This document shows positions 5,669 to 11,458 of a stretch of DNA of 12,915 bases, piece by piece (position 1 is the stretch's first letter; every line of letters begins with the position of its first letter). Source of the stretch: an uncultured Oscillospiraceae bacterium (lineage in GTDB: Bacteria; Bacillota; Clostridia; Oscillospirales; Ruminococcaceae); the NCBI GenBank assembly GCA_934446455.1, contig CAKSEE010000055.1, positions 1-12,915 of the forward strand, read 5' to 3'. Position numbers and translations under genes: made by a program. The notes under the pieces are model-generated. The model searched no databases and had not been told where the DNA came from. It saw nothing but the letters and a program-made list of their open reading frames with translations.

Positions 5669-6265
5669 ATGAAAGCTATATTAGTTATATTGCCACTCAT
5701 TGCCATAATGTTTGGCTTAGTAAACGGCCGTACAGCGGAGGTTTCTGCTGCCGTGCTGGAAAAATCGGGCGAGGCGGTAACGCTTGCGATATCCCTTTGC
5801 GGGATAATGTGCTTCTGGTGCGGGCTTATGCGCGTGGCGGAAAAAGCGGGTCTCACGCAGAAAGCGGCGAAGCTGCTGTCGCCCGTTGTGGGGCTTCTGT
5901 TCAGGGGGCTGAAAAAGGGCGGCAGGGCGGCTTCCCTTATAACGATGAACCTTGCCGCAAACCTGCTGGGGCTCGGCAACGCCACGACACCTCTCGGAAT
6001 TAGCGCCATGCAGGCGATAGCGGAGGAAACGGGCTGCGGGGAAGAAGCGGACGACAACATGATAATGCTAACCGTGCTCAACACCGCGAGCCTGCAGCTT
6101 ATTCCCGCAACCGCTGCGGGGCTGCGCGCGGCGAACGGCGTGCAAAGTCCGCTTGACATACTGCCGTGCGTGTGGATAACCTCTGCGTATTCGCTCTGCG
6201 CGGTTGTCGCGGCGGCAAGGCTTATGGGCAGGGCGACACGCCCGCCGAAAGGAGAGGGCTCGTGA
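5669..6265 (+). CDS. spmA: Spore maturation protein A
   Basis: This encodes 198 residues, the usual length of SpmA. The start ATG 5669 follows GGGAG at 5655-5659. It is an integral membrane protein with helices near the N terminus (1-19), around 38-54, around 87-104, and near 165-186. The family hallmarks are NLLGLGNATTPLG (98-110) and LNTASLQLIP (137-146), typical of the nucleoside-recognition/gate domain shared with nucleoside transporters. In Bacillus subtilis, SpmA and SpmB act together in dehydration of the spore core in the mother-cell/forespore system. Its GTGA overlap with spmB shows translational coupling. SpmAB is also kept in some clostridia not known to sporulate, so its presence does not prove spore formation. 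Confidence 0.95.
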   Translation: MKAILVILPLIAIMFGLVNGRTAEVSAAVLEKSGEAVTLAISLCGIMCFWCGLMRVAEKAGLTQKAAKLLSPVVGLLFRGLKKGGRAASLITMNLAANLLGLGNATTPLGISAMQAIAEETGCGEEADDNMIMLTVLNTASLQLIPATAAGLRAANGVQSPLDILPCVWITSAYSLCAVVAAARLMGRATRPPKGEGS

Positions 6266-6780
6266 AGCTTACAGACCTCATCATTCCCGCGATAACTGCG
6301 GGGATAATACTGTATGCGGTCATTCGCCGCGTTGACGTGTTCTCGGCGTTCTGCGAGGGCGCGGGAGAGGGTCTTACTGCCTGCCGCGACATTATCCCGC
6401 CGCTCGTGCTGCTGCTCGTCTGCATAGGAATGTTCCGCGCCTCGGGTGCGGTAGAGGCGCTCACGGAGCTTCTGAAGCCCCTGTGCAGCTTCATCGGATT
6501 CTCGGCGGAGTGCGTGCCCATGGTGCTCCTGCGCCCCTTTTCGGGCAGCGGCGCCATAGCCGTGTACAACGACATTGCGCAGGCGCAGGGCGCGGATTCC
6601 CTTGCGGAGAGAACGGCGGCGGTGCTTCTCGGCTCGTCTGAAACGACGTTCTATACGATTGCGGTGTACTTCTCCGCGGTAAAGGTGAAGAAAACGCGCT
6701 ACGCCGTGCCTGCGGCGCTCACGGCGGACCTTACCGCGTGGATTGTCTGCGGAATGACGGTCATGTGGTTTTTCGGGTGA
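6262..6780 (+). CDS. spmB: Spore maturation protein B
   Basis: This encodes 172 residues from GTG 6262, chosen because AAAGGAG (6248-6254) lies 7 bases upstream and the GTG overlaps the spmA stop by four bases (GTGA). A longer in-frame start at 6166 would run through spmA and has no ribosome-binding site. SpmB hallmarks are RPFSGSGA (91-98) and GSSETTFYT (124-132). Membrane helices lie at about 4-21, 46-60, 78-92 and 150-171. It forms the partner half of the nucleoside-recognition-domain pair with SpmA and works in spore maturation in sporulating relatives. No terminator follows; a new promoter begins six bases behind its stop. Confidence 0.95.
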   Translation: MKLTDLIIPAITAGIILYAVIRRVDVFSAFCEGAGEGLTACRDIIPPLVLLLVCIGMFRASGAVEALTELLKPLCSFIGFSAECVPMVLLRPFSGSGAIAVYNDIAQAQGADSLAERTAAVLLGSSETTFYTIAVYFSAVKVKKTRYAVPAALTADLTAWIVCGMTVMWFFG

Positions 6781-6786
6781 AGCATG

Positions 6787-6815
6787 TTGACAAGCGAATA
6801 TGTTTGTGGTAAAAT
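6787..6815 (+). promoter_or_regulatory. Near-perfect sigma-A promoter of the membrane protein/isomerase/ThuA operon
   Basis: TTGACA (6787-6792), a 17-base spacer and TAAAAT (6810-6815) form a consensus promoter. Transcription should begin near 6822, only about 14 bases before ATG 6836. This rules out the upstream in-frame ATG at 6800, which lies in the spacer. Confidence 0.87.
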
Positions 6816-6835
6816 CATACCGTGGGGTGATTGCG

Positions 6836-7264
6836 ATGGAGTTCGTTGTGGGCGCGGCGCTGATTGTTCTGCTCCTGTTTCTGCTGGGGCTGGGCGCGGG
6901 CGAGATGGTTTTTCTGCTGATAGCGGCTCTGGGCGTGTTTATATGCGTCGTCGCGGGATTTTTCCTGTGGTGCGCGGCAAGGCTCGCATTCTCGCGCAGG
7001 CGGGAGGGCGTGTTCTGCGGGACGGAGAAATCCGGCAGATTCGAGCGCGCTGTCTACATGGTGGAGGGCGAGAAGCACCCCTGCGTTTTCCCGAGCGAGA
7101 AGCTGCTGCAAAGCAGGCTCTACAAAGCGGACAAGCCCGTAAGCGTGTGGCTTCTCCCGAACGGTAATCTGTTCGATACGAGCGCGCTTGCGACGGTTAT
7201 TGCGGGGACGGCGTTTTTCGTGCCGTTGGCGGCTTTGTGGGCGCTGCGGCTGTTAACAATGTGA
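6836..7264 (+). CDS. Small membrane protein of unknown function, first gene of the sugar operon
   Basis: This encodes 142 residues. The start ATG 6836 has GGGGTGA (6824-6830) 5 bases upstream; the in-frame ATG at 6800 lies inside the promoter. Two hydrophobic helices (about 4-21 and 24-49) are followed by a basic RRR turn (54-56), a soluble loop of about 60 residues with Cys61 and Cys83, and a third helix (about 117-140). The pattern of an exposed beta-rich loop ending in a 'V-x-V-x-L-x-P-x-G-x-x-F-D' stretch before the last helix resembles DUF3592-like membrane proteins, but I would not assign the family. Its stop is 15 bases before the isomerase-like gene, and both share the promoter, so a link to the same pathway is possible but unproven. 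Confidence 0.75.
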   Translation: MEFVVGAALIVLLLFLLGLGAGEMVFLLIAALGVFICVVAGFFLWCAARLAFSRRREGVFCGTEKSGRFERAVYMVEGEKHPCVFPSEKLLQSRLYKADKPVSVWLLPNGNLFDTSALATVIAGTAFFVPLAALWALRLLTM

Positions 7265-7279
7265 GTAAGGAAGAAAGAA

Positions 7280-8089
7280 ATGATAAGCGGCATAAATATT
7301 TTTCTTGAGCATATATACGACGTGTGCAGACAGTGCTCCATGAGCCTTGAGCAGGCGCTGAGCGCGGCGTGCGGCTTCGGCTACAGCGGGCTGGAGTGCG
7401 ACCTGTGGCGGCTGTCCGAGCGCTCAATGCGGGAACTTTTCGCGCGGTGCGGGCTTCACGCGGAGTCGGTGTACTGCGGGTTTGACCTTGCGCACGACGC
7501 GCGGGAGCGGTCCCTTGCGCGGGTTGAGGAGTGCCTTGATACGGCGGAGTATTACGGCGTGCGAAAGGTGCTTGCAATCCCGGGGTTTGCGGAGAGCGCG
7601 GACGAGCTTTCCCGCGTTGTGGAGTACCTGTCGGATATGTGCCGCATGGCGGCTTTCCGCGGGATAACGGTGAGCGTTGAGGATTACGACGACAGCCGCT
7701 CGCCCTGTTCGACCTCGGCAAAGCTGCTGTATCTTCTGGAGAACGTCGAGGGGCTGCGCATAACGTTCGACACGGGCAACTTTGCCTATTCGCTTGAGGA
7801 CGCGGGCGAGGCGTACAACAGGCTGTCGCCTTATATCGCGCACGTTCACCTTAAGGACAGGGCGTATACAAGGCTTTGCGAGGGTGACGACGCCGGGGCG
7901 GACGTTTCGGGCAGACTGATGTACAGCTGCGCAGTTGGCAGCGGAAGCGTGGATGTGCGCGGCATTGTGACGCGGCTTATGGAAAGCGGCTGGAGCGGAA
8001 GCCTGTCGGCGGAGCATTTCGGGGCTGCGGATCAGCTTTCCTGCATGGAGCGTTCTGCGGCGTTCATTCGCGGGCTTGTTGAGGTGTGA
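7280..8089 (+). CDS. Sugar phosphate isomerase/epimerase-like TIM-barrel protein
   Basis: This encodes 269 residues from ATG 7280, with AAGGAAG (7267-7273) as ribosome-binding site. It has the xylose isomerase-like TIM-barrel pattern of the AP endonuclease family 2 superfamily. Putative metal ligands fall at the expected strand ends: Glu134 in VEDYD, Asp164 in FDTGNF, His188/His190 in HVHLKD and Glu245 in SAEHFG. GSGSVD (220-225) is the usual loop before the last helices. Such enzymes isomerise or epimerise sugars, inositols or sugar phosphates using a divalent metal in the cytoplasm; the substrate cannot be told from sequence. One base separates its stop from the ThuA-like gene. This pairing is common in loci for sugar or polyol breakdown, although the usual Gfo/Idh/MocA dehydrogenase is absent here. 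Confidence 0.87.
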   Translation: MISGINIFLEHIYDVCRQCSMSLEQALSAACGFGYSGLECDLWRLSERSMRELFARCGLHAESVYCGFDLAHDARERSLARVEECLDTAEYYGVRKVLAIPGFAESADELSRVVEYLSDMCRMAAFRGITVSVEDYDDSRSPCSTSAKLLYLLENVEGLRITFDTGNFAYSLEDAGEAYNRLSPYIAHVHLKDRAYTRLCEGDDAGADVSGRLMYSCAVGSGSVDVRGIVTRLMESGWSGSLSAEHFGAADQLSCMERSAAFIRGLVEV

Positions 8090-8090
8090 T

Positions 8091-8810
8091 ATGATAAATG
8101 TGCTTATATGGAACGAATTTCTGCATGAGAAGCAGCAGAGCGCCGTGGCGGAGATATACCCGCGCGGTATTCACGAGTGCATAGGCGAGAGCCTTTCGCG
8201 CTGCGGCGACATTTCCGTGCGGCTTGCCGCGCTCGACGACGAGCAGCAGGGGCTGTCCGCGGAAGCCCTCGCGCAGACGGACGTGCTGATATGGTGGGGA
8301 CACATGGCGCACGAGCGCGTGTCGGACGAGTCCGTGCGGCGCGTAGTGGCGCGTGTAAACGGCGGCATGGGGCTTATCGCGCTGCATTCTGCGCACCACA
8401 GCCGCGTTTTTAGGGCGCTTATGGGAACGACCTGCAATCTTAAGTGGCGGCACGGCGACCGCGAGCGCGTGTGGTGCGCAGCACCCTCGCACCCGATAGC
8501 GCGCGGAGTCCCCGAGCATTTCGAGCTTGCGCAAGAGGAGATGTACGGCGAGCCGTTCGATATCCCCGAGCCTGACGAAACGGTGTTCATAAGCTGGTTT
8601 TCGGGCGGGGAGGTGTTCCGCAGCGGCGTTACCTACCGCAGGGGCGCGGGCAGGATATTCTACTTTCAGCCCGGGCATGAGGAGTACCCGACATATCACG
8701 ATGAAAACGTGCTTAAGGTGATAGAAAACGCCGTGCGCTGGGCGCGTCCCGCCGACCGTGCCGACCGCACGATTCCCTGCACCAGCCCCGCGCCGCCTGA
8801 AATGCGATAA
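8091..8810 (+). CDS. ThuA-like (trehalose utilisation family) protein
   Basis: This encodes 239 residues from ATG 8091, one base behind the previous stop; GAGGTG (8081-8086) inside the upstream gene serves as ribosome-binding site, so translation is probably coupled. ThuA-family marks are the N-terminal strand NVLIWNEF, DVLIWWGHMAH (64-74), GLIALHSAHHS (94-104) and HEEYPTYHDENV (196-207). The fold is a class I glutamine amidotransferase-like flavodoxin-type fold without the amidotransferase cysteine. In Sinorhizobium, ThuA acts with ThuB in trehalose and related disaccharide oxidation. Together with the TIM-barrel partner this suggests conversion of an oxidised or modified sugar. The C-terminal tail (220-239) is Pro/Arg-rich and probably flexible. 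Confidence 0.88.
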   Translation: MINVLIWNEFLHEKQQSAVAEIYPRGIHECIGESLSRCGDISVRLAALDDEQQGLSAEALAQTDVLIWWGHMAHERVSDESVRRVVARVNGGMGLIALHSAHHSRVFRALMGTTCNLKWRHGDRERVWCAAPSHPIARGVPEHFELAQEEMYGEPFDIPEPDETVFISWFSGGEVFRSGVTYRRGAGRIFYFQPGHEEYPTYHDENVLKVIENAVRWARPADRADRTIPCTSPAPPEMR

Positions 8811-8820
8811 CACATGGAAA

Positions 8821-8850
8821 CGCCCCTGCGCAAACCGATACGCAGGGGCG
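8821..8850. terminator. Hairpin between the ThuA-like gene and the convergent small minus-strand genes
   Basis: CGCCCCTGCG (8821-8830) and CGCAGGGGCG (8841-8850) form a perfect 10-bp stem with a 10-base loop, 10 bases behind the ThuA stop. No T run follows on the plus strand and only TTT on the minus strand. It is probably the operon terminator but would be of modest strength. Confidence 0.55.
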
Positions 8851-8971
8851 TCAGGACTATTATAAAGAATAACTCAAAAACGTCAGCAGCTCAGAATTGA
8901 CAAGAAAACGCTGTCTGGCAGGCTGCGCAGGGGTCCCCGATGACCCTGCGGGACGAACCCGCAAAGCGCAG

Positions 8972-9151
8972 TCAGAAGCTGCCGTAGAATCTGTTGAACA
9001 TCGTGACCATGCCCCGCGCGCCCAGGGCGATGTCCTCGTCGTCAGGCGAGGGCATGGGCGGGCGTACGGAATGCTCGTCATGCTGTTGAATGCGCACCTC
9101 GTCGGGCGCTGGTTCGCCGCTGAAATAGTGCGGCGCGGCATTGCTGCTCAT
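8972..9151 (-). CDS. 59-residue acidic hypothetical protein behind the DUF1540-like gene
   Basis: ATG at 9151-9149 opens a frame of 59 residues ending with TGA at 8974-8972. The start lies 3 bases behind the stop of the DUF1540-like gene, suggesting one transcript with coupled translation; no clear Shine-Dalgarno is seen. The product starts MSSNAAPHYF, has a Pro/Asp/Glu-rich middle (around PSPDDED, 34-40) and ends with GMVTMFNRFYGSF, a short amphipathic segment. Third codon positions are mostly G or C, as in neighbouring genes, which supports coding. I recognise no family. It could be a small sporulation- or surface-related protein, but that is a guess from context. Confidence 0.5.
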   Translation of the reverse strand: MSSNAAPHYFSGEPAPDEVRIQQHDEHSVRPPMPSPDDEDIALGARGMVTMFNRFYGSF

Positions 9152-9154
9152 GCG

Positions 9155-9331
9155 TCAGACGCCGGGCTTGGCCTTAAAGGACATACAGTCGGTGCACTGG
9201 CATACAGTGGGGTTAGCCTCGTGCGTGCCGATCTCGATTTTGTCGAGAGAGCAGTAGTCGTCGCAGCAGCAGTGGTGCTCGCAGTTGCTGATGGTGCAGC
9301 CGATGTGCTTGTTTGCAAATTCAGTACCCAT
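9155..9331 (-). CDS. DUF1540-like cysteine-rich mini-protein
   Basis: This encodes 58 residues from ATG 9331-9329, with an AGGTAGG ribosome-binding site (9347-9341) 9 bases upstream, to TGA 9157-9155. It has nine cysteines (12, 17, 21, 22, 23, 27, 44, 46, 49). The core GCTISNCEHH, the following YCSLDKIEIG and the late CQCTDCMSF fit the DUF1540 layout (a short Cys-rich domain with a 'C-x-V/I-x-N-C' start and an 'I-x-V/I-G' strand). Such domains are presumed small metal-binding folds in clostridia and bacilli, with no established function. The run of three cysteines at 21-23 is unusual. It is followed after 3 bases by the 59-residue gene, and its leader carries a 10-bp GC-only-armed hairpin. 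Confidence 0.85.
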   Translation of the reverse strand: MGTEFANKHIGCTISNCEHHCCCDDYCSLDKIEIGTHEANPTVCQCTDCMSFKAKPGV

Positions 9332-9353
9332 TTAAGAAAACCTACCTTTCGTT

Positions 9354-9388
9354 ACCGCCGCCGTGGCAGCGGAATTATCGGCGGCGGT
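9354..9388 (-). promoter_or_regulatory. GC-rich hairpin in the leader of the DUF1540-like gene
   Basis: ACCGCCGCCG (9354-9363) pairs with CGGCGGCGGT (9379-9388) over 10 bp around a 15-base loop. In the minus-strand transcript the stem ends about 7 bases before the AGGTAGG ribosome-binding site. No T run follows, so a leader structure that affects ribosome access or RNA stability is more likely than a terminator. Confidence 0.5.
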
Positions 9389-9612
9389 GTTTCTCCGTTC
9401 GCCGTGAGAGTATTTTCTGCGAAAACGCGGCTGTTATTCAGCGTTTTTTCGGCAAATCTTACCTTTGCAGAGGCTTGCGCGACAAAATCCGCAAAAAATA
9501 TGGAAGCACATTAAAGCGCATAAAACCGCACTGTTCTGCGAATTATAGTGATATTGCACAAGGAATTATTAAAAAACTTGTACGAGTTTGTAATATTTTT
9601 TTCAAAAAACAC

Positions 9613-9641
9613 TTGACTTTTTGGAGAAAACGTGTTAAATT
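9613..9641 (+). promoter_or_regulatory. Sigma-A promoter of the hrcA-grpE-dnaK operon
   Basis: TTGACT (9613-9618) and TAAATT (9636-9641) with a 17-base spacer. The predicted start near 9648 falls on the first bases of the CIRCE operator, the usual arrangement for HrcA repression. Confidence 0.78.
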
Positions 9642-9645
9642 ATAT

Positions 9646-9672
9646 TTAGCACTCAGAGAGATAGAGTGCTAA
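9646..9672. promoter_or_regulatory. CIRCE operator (HrcA binding site)
   Basis: TTAGCACTC (9646-9654), a 9-base spacer and GAGTGCTAA (9664-9672) are a perfect match to the CIRCE consensus TTAGCACTC-N9-GAGTGCTAA. HrcA dimers bind it and repress the operon until heat or unfolded protein removes the GroE support needed for active HrcA. It also forms a stem at the 5' end of the transcript. Confidence 0.98.
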
Positions 9673-9684
9673 GGTGAAGCGGAA

Positions 9685-9748
9685 CGAAGAACGGGAGCAG
9701 CTGCGAGAGGAATCTGCGCAGGGCAGGCGTTCTTCGCGGGCAGCTGCC
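9685..9748 (+). promoter_or_regulatory. Structured leader of hrcA: long-range stem with alternative pairings
   Basis: CGAAGAACG (9685-9693) pairs with CGTTCTTCG (9728-9736) over 9 bp. Its loop contains an inner stem CTGCG (9701-9705) with CGCAG (9717-9721), and a GCAGCTGC (9697-9704). A second GCAGCTGC (9740-9747), inside the palindrome GGCAGCTGCC (9739-9748), lies just outside the stem and can pair with the first, giving a pseudoknot or a switch. No known riboswitch core is recognisable. Confidence 0.5.
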
Positions 9749-9819
9749 TTAAATCGGGCGGAGGCGTTACAGCCGCATGGGCTTATGCAGGCCGCAGCCG
9801 CTCAGAAAGGGCGTCGGTC

Positions 9820-10866
9820 ATGGATACAAGGGCGATGAAGATACTCGCGGCGATAGTCGATGAGTATATACGCACGGGCGAGCCTGTAGGCTCAAAGGCT
9901 CTGGCTGAAAGAGAGGATATCACGGTGTCCTCCGCAACTATCAGGAATACGATGGCTGCGCTCGAACAGGAGGGTTATCTCGACCACCCGCACACCTCGG
10001 CGGGGCGCGTGCCTACGTTCAAGGGCTTTCGGTTCTATATTGACAACCTTATGGCGCCCGAGCCGCTTCAGCCCGAAAAGATAACCGAGCTTGACAGGCT
10101 GCTTGCAGGCGGCGCTTCAGACGAGGCGATAATCGAGAACGCTTCCACAGCGCTTGCGGAAATAACCAAATGCGCGACGTTCTCAACCAATCACGTTTCA
10201 AAGTTCTCCGTTATCACAAAGGTGGACGTTATACCGACAGGGCGGCGAATGTATGTGCTGCTGCTGATAGCGTCCAACGGCGCGATAAAGAACCGCGTGT
10301 GCCGTATGGAATACGACATGACGGACGAGCAGATGGAGAATTTCGCAGGGTTTCTGAACGACCACCTGCGCGGCGTGAACCTCGACAATATGTCCGAGGA
10401 ATATATGAAGGATCTGTCCGCGGCTCTGGGAAGCTACATGATGTCGCTCTCCCCGCTGCTTCACGCGGTGTACGAGCTGTCGGAGGAAATGCTCCGCGAG
10501 AGTATAGAGGTCAGGGGCGAATCAAACCTGCTGACCTGCGGCGACTTCCCCATGGAGGACGTGATGAAGTTCCTCTCGCAGAAAAACGAGCTTTCTGGGC
10601 TGCTTGATTCGGCGCTCTCGGGCATAAATATCCGCTTTGGGGCGGAGAGCGGCACATTCGCCATCTCCAACTCAACGCTTGTAAGCGCAAGCTACTACAA
10701 GGACGGAAAGCCCGCAGGGACGCTCGGAGTCATAGGACCCATGAGGCTGGATTACCGAAAGGTTATCCCTTATATAGAATATCTCAGCAATAAGATAACG
10801 CGTATGCTCTCCGACGAGGACGGCGTGGCGCGCATAGAAAGCGAGGCAGACAAAAATGGCGAATAA
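9820..10866 (+). CDS. hrcA: Heat-inducible transcription repressor HrcA
   Basis: This encodes 348 residues, the family's usual length. The start ATG 9820 has AGAAAGG (9803-9809) 10 bases upstream, and no other in-frame start exists in the leader. The N-terminal winged helix-turn-helix carries the family motifs GEPVGSKAL (20-28), SSATIRNTMAALEQEGYL (37-54) and HTSAGRVPTFKGFRFY (58-73). The rest is the GAF-like inserted dimerisation region typical of HrcA. The protein represses class I heat-shock genes through CIRCE, needs GroEL for activity, and has a perfect CIRCE at its own promoter, so the operon is autoregulated. The last 11 bases overlap grpE. Confidence 0.98.
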   Translation: MDTRAMKILAAIVDEYIRTGEPVGSKALAEREDITVSSATIRNTMAALEQEGYLDHPHTSAGRVPTFKGFRFYIDNLMAPEPLQPEKITELDRLLAGGASDEAIIENASTALAEITKCATFSTNHVSKFSVITKVDVIPTGRRMYVLLLIASNGAIKNRVCRMEYDMTDEQMENFAGFLNDHLRGVNLDNMSEEYMKDLSAALGSYMMSLSPLLHAVYELSEEMLRESIEVRGESNLLTCGDFPMEDVMKFLSQKNELSGLLDSALSGINIRFGAESGTFAISNSTLVSASYYKDGKPAGTLGVIGPMRLDYRKVIPYIEYLSNKITRMLSDEDGVARIESEADKNGE

Positions 10867-11404
10867 CGAAGAAGAAACCACAGCAAAGCCGCAGGAAGAA
10901 GCGGCGGAGCAGCCCGCAGCCCCCGAGGAAGCGCCGCAGCAGGACGCAGAGCAGTCCGAGCAGGAGAACGAGGCGGAGCGCATAACAGCGGAGCTTAATT
11001 CCGTAAAGGACCAGCTGCTGCGCACCATGGCGGAGTACGACAACTACAGAAAGCGTACCACCCGCGAAAAGGGCGCGCTGAGATCCGACATAATATGCGA
11101 CGTGACCTCGAAGTTCCTGCCCGTCATGGACAATCTTGAAAGAGCGCTCGCCGCGGAATGCAGCGACGAAAACTACAAGAGCGGCGTGCAGATGATTTAC
11201 GACAGCTTCATGGAGATACTCAAATCCCTTGGAGTTGAGGAAATCGAGAGCGACGGCGCGCAGTTTGACCCACAGCTGCACCAAGCGGTGCAGAGGGTGG
11301 ACGACGAGAACGCCGAAAGCGGCTGCGTTGCAAAGACCTTTGCAAAGGGCTACAAAATAAACGATAAGGTAATAAGATTTGCGGTAGTTGCCGTTGCCAA
11401 CTAG
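10856..11404 (+). CDS. grpE: GrpE, nucleotide exchange factor of DnaK
   Basis: This encodes 182 residues from ATG 10856, inside the end of hrcA (11-base overlap), with GAGG at 10843-10846 as ribosome-binding site, implying coupled translation. The first 40 residues are a Glu/Gln/Ala/Pro-rich, probably disordered acidic arm. A long coiled-coil helix follows (about 40-100, including AEYDNYRKRT at 59-68), then the beta-domain with the GrpE signature region GVEEIESDGAQFDPQLHQAV (126-145) and the end VIRFAVVAVAN. GrpE dimers release ADP from DnaK and often act as a thermosensor. dnaK starts 54 bases downstream. Confidence 0.98.
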   Translation: MANNEEETTAKPQEEAAEQPAAPEEAPQQDAEQSEQENEAERITAELNSVKDQLLRTMAEYDNYRKRTTREKGALRSDIICDVTSKFLPVMDNLERALAAECSDENYKSGVQMIYDSFMEILKSLGVEEIESDGAQFDPQLHQAVQRVDDENAESGCVAKTFAKGYKINDKVIRFAVVAVAN

Positions 11405-11458
11405 AAGGACGGCACAGCAGACGAAACACAACAGATAATCTGAACGGAGGAAATCATT

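Larger units (their letters stand above)
9332..9819. other. 488-base divergent region between the DUF1540-like gene and hrcA
   Basis: From left to right it holds the ribosome-binding site and hairpin leader of the minus-strand mini-operon, an A/T-rich middle (about 9490-9640) with a possible leftward -10 box ATTATA/TATAAT at 9542-9547 lacking a good -35, the hrcA promoter, the CIRCE operator, and a structured hrcA leader of about 147 bases. Open frames on the plus strand across 8897-9514 and 9313-9672 have no ribosome-binding site and overlap the real minus-strand genes, the regulatory region, or both. No further gene is seen. Confidence 0.75.

Noticed and set aside
6166..6261. N-terminal extension of spmB to an ATG at 6166
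   Set aside because: It overlaps spmA by about 100 bases, adds sequence not typical of SpmB, and the GTG at 6262 has the proper ribosome-binding site and GTGA overlap.
8859..8886. Leftward promoter-like pair (TATAAT at 8864-8859, CTGACG as -35)
   Set aside because: The -35 is poor, and the promoter would fire straight into the ThuA terminator hairpin with no gene to serve. Probably chance, though an antisense RNA cannot be excluded.
8860..9141. 93-codon minus-strand frame starting at 9141
   Set aside because: It competes with the 59-residue frame starting at 9151, which lies 3 bases behind the DUF1540-like gene and has the better third-position bias. Its Arg/Thr/Ser-rich product looks like a shifted frame.
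8897..9514. 205-codon open frame on the plus strand
   Set aside because: It is antisense to the two small minus-strand genes. The DUF1540-like translation on the other strand is a real family match, and this frame has no start signal.
9673..9819. Known riboswitch or T-box in the hrcA leader
   Set aside because: No T-box sequence or conserved core of the common riboswitch classes could be recognised. Reported only as a structured leader.
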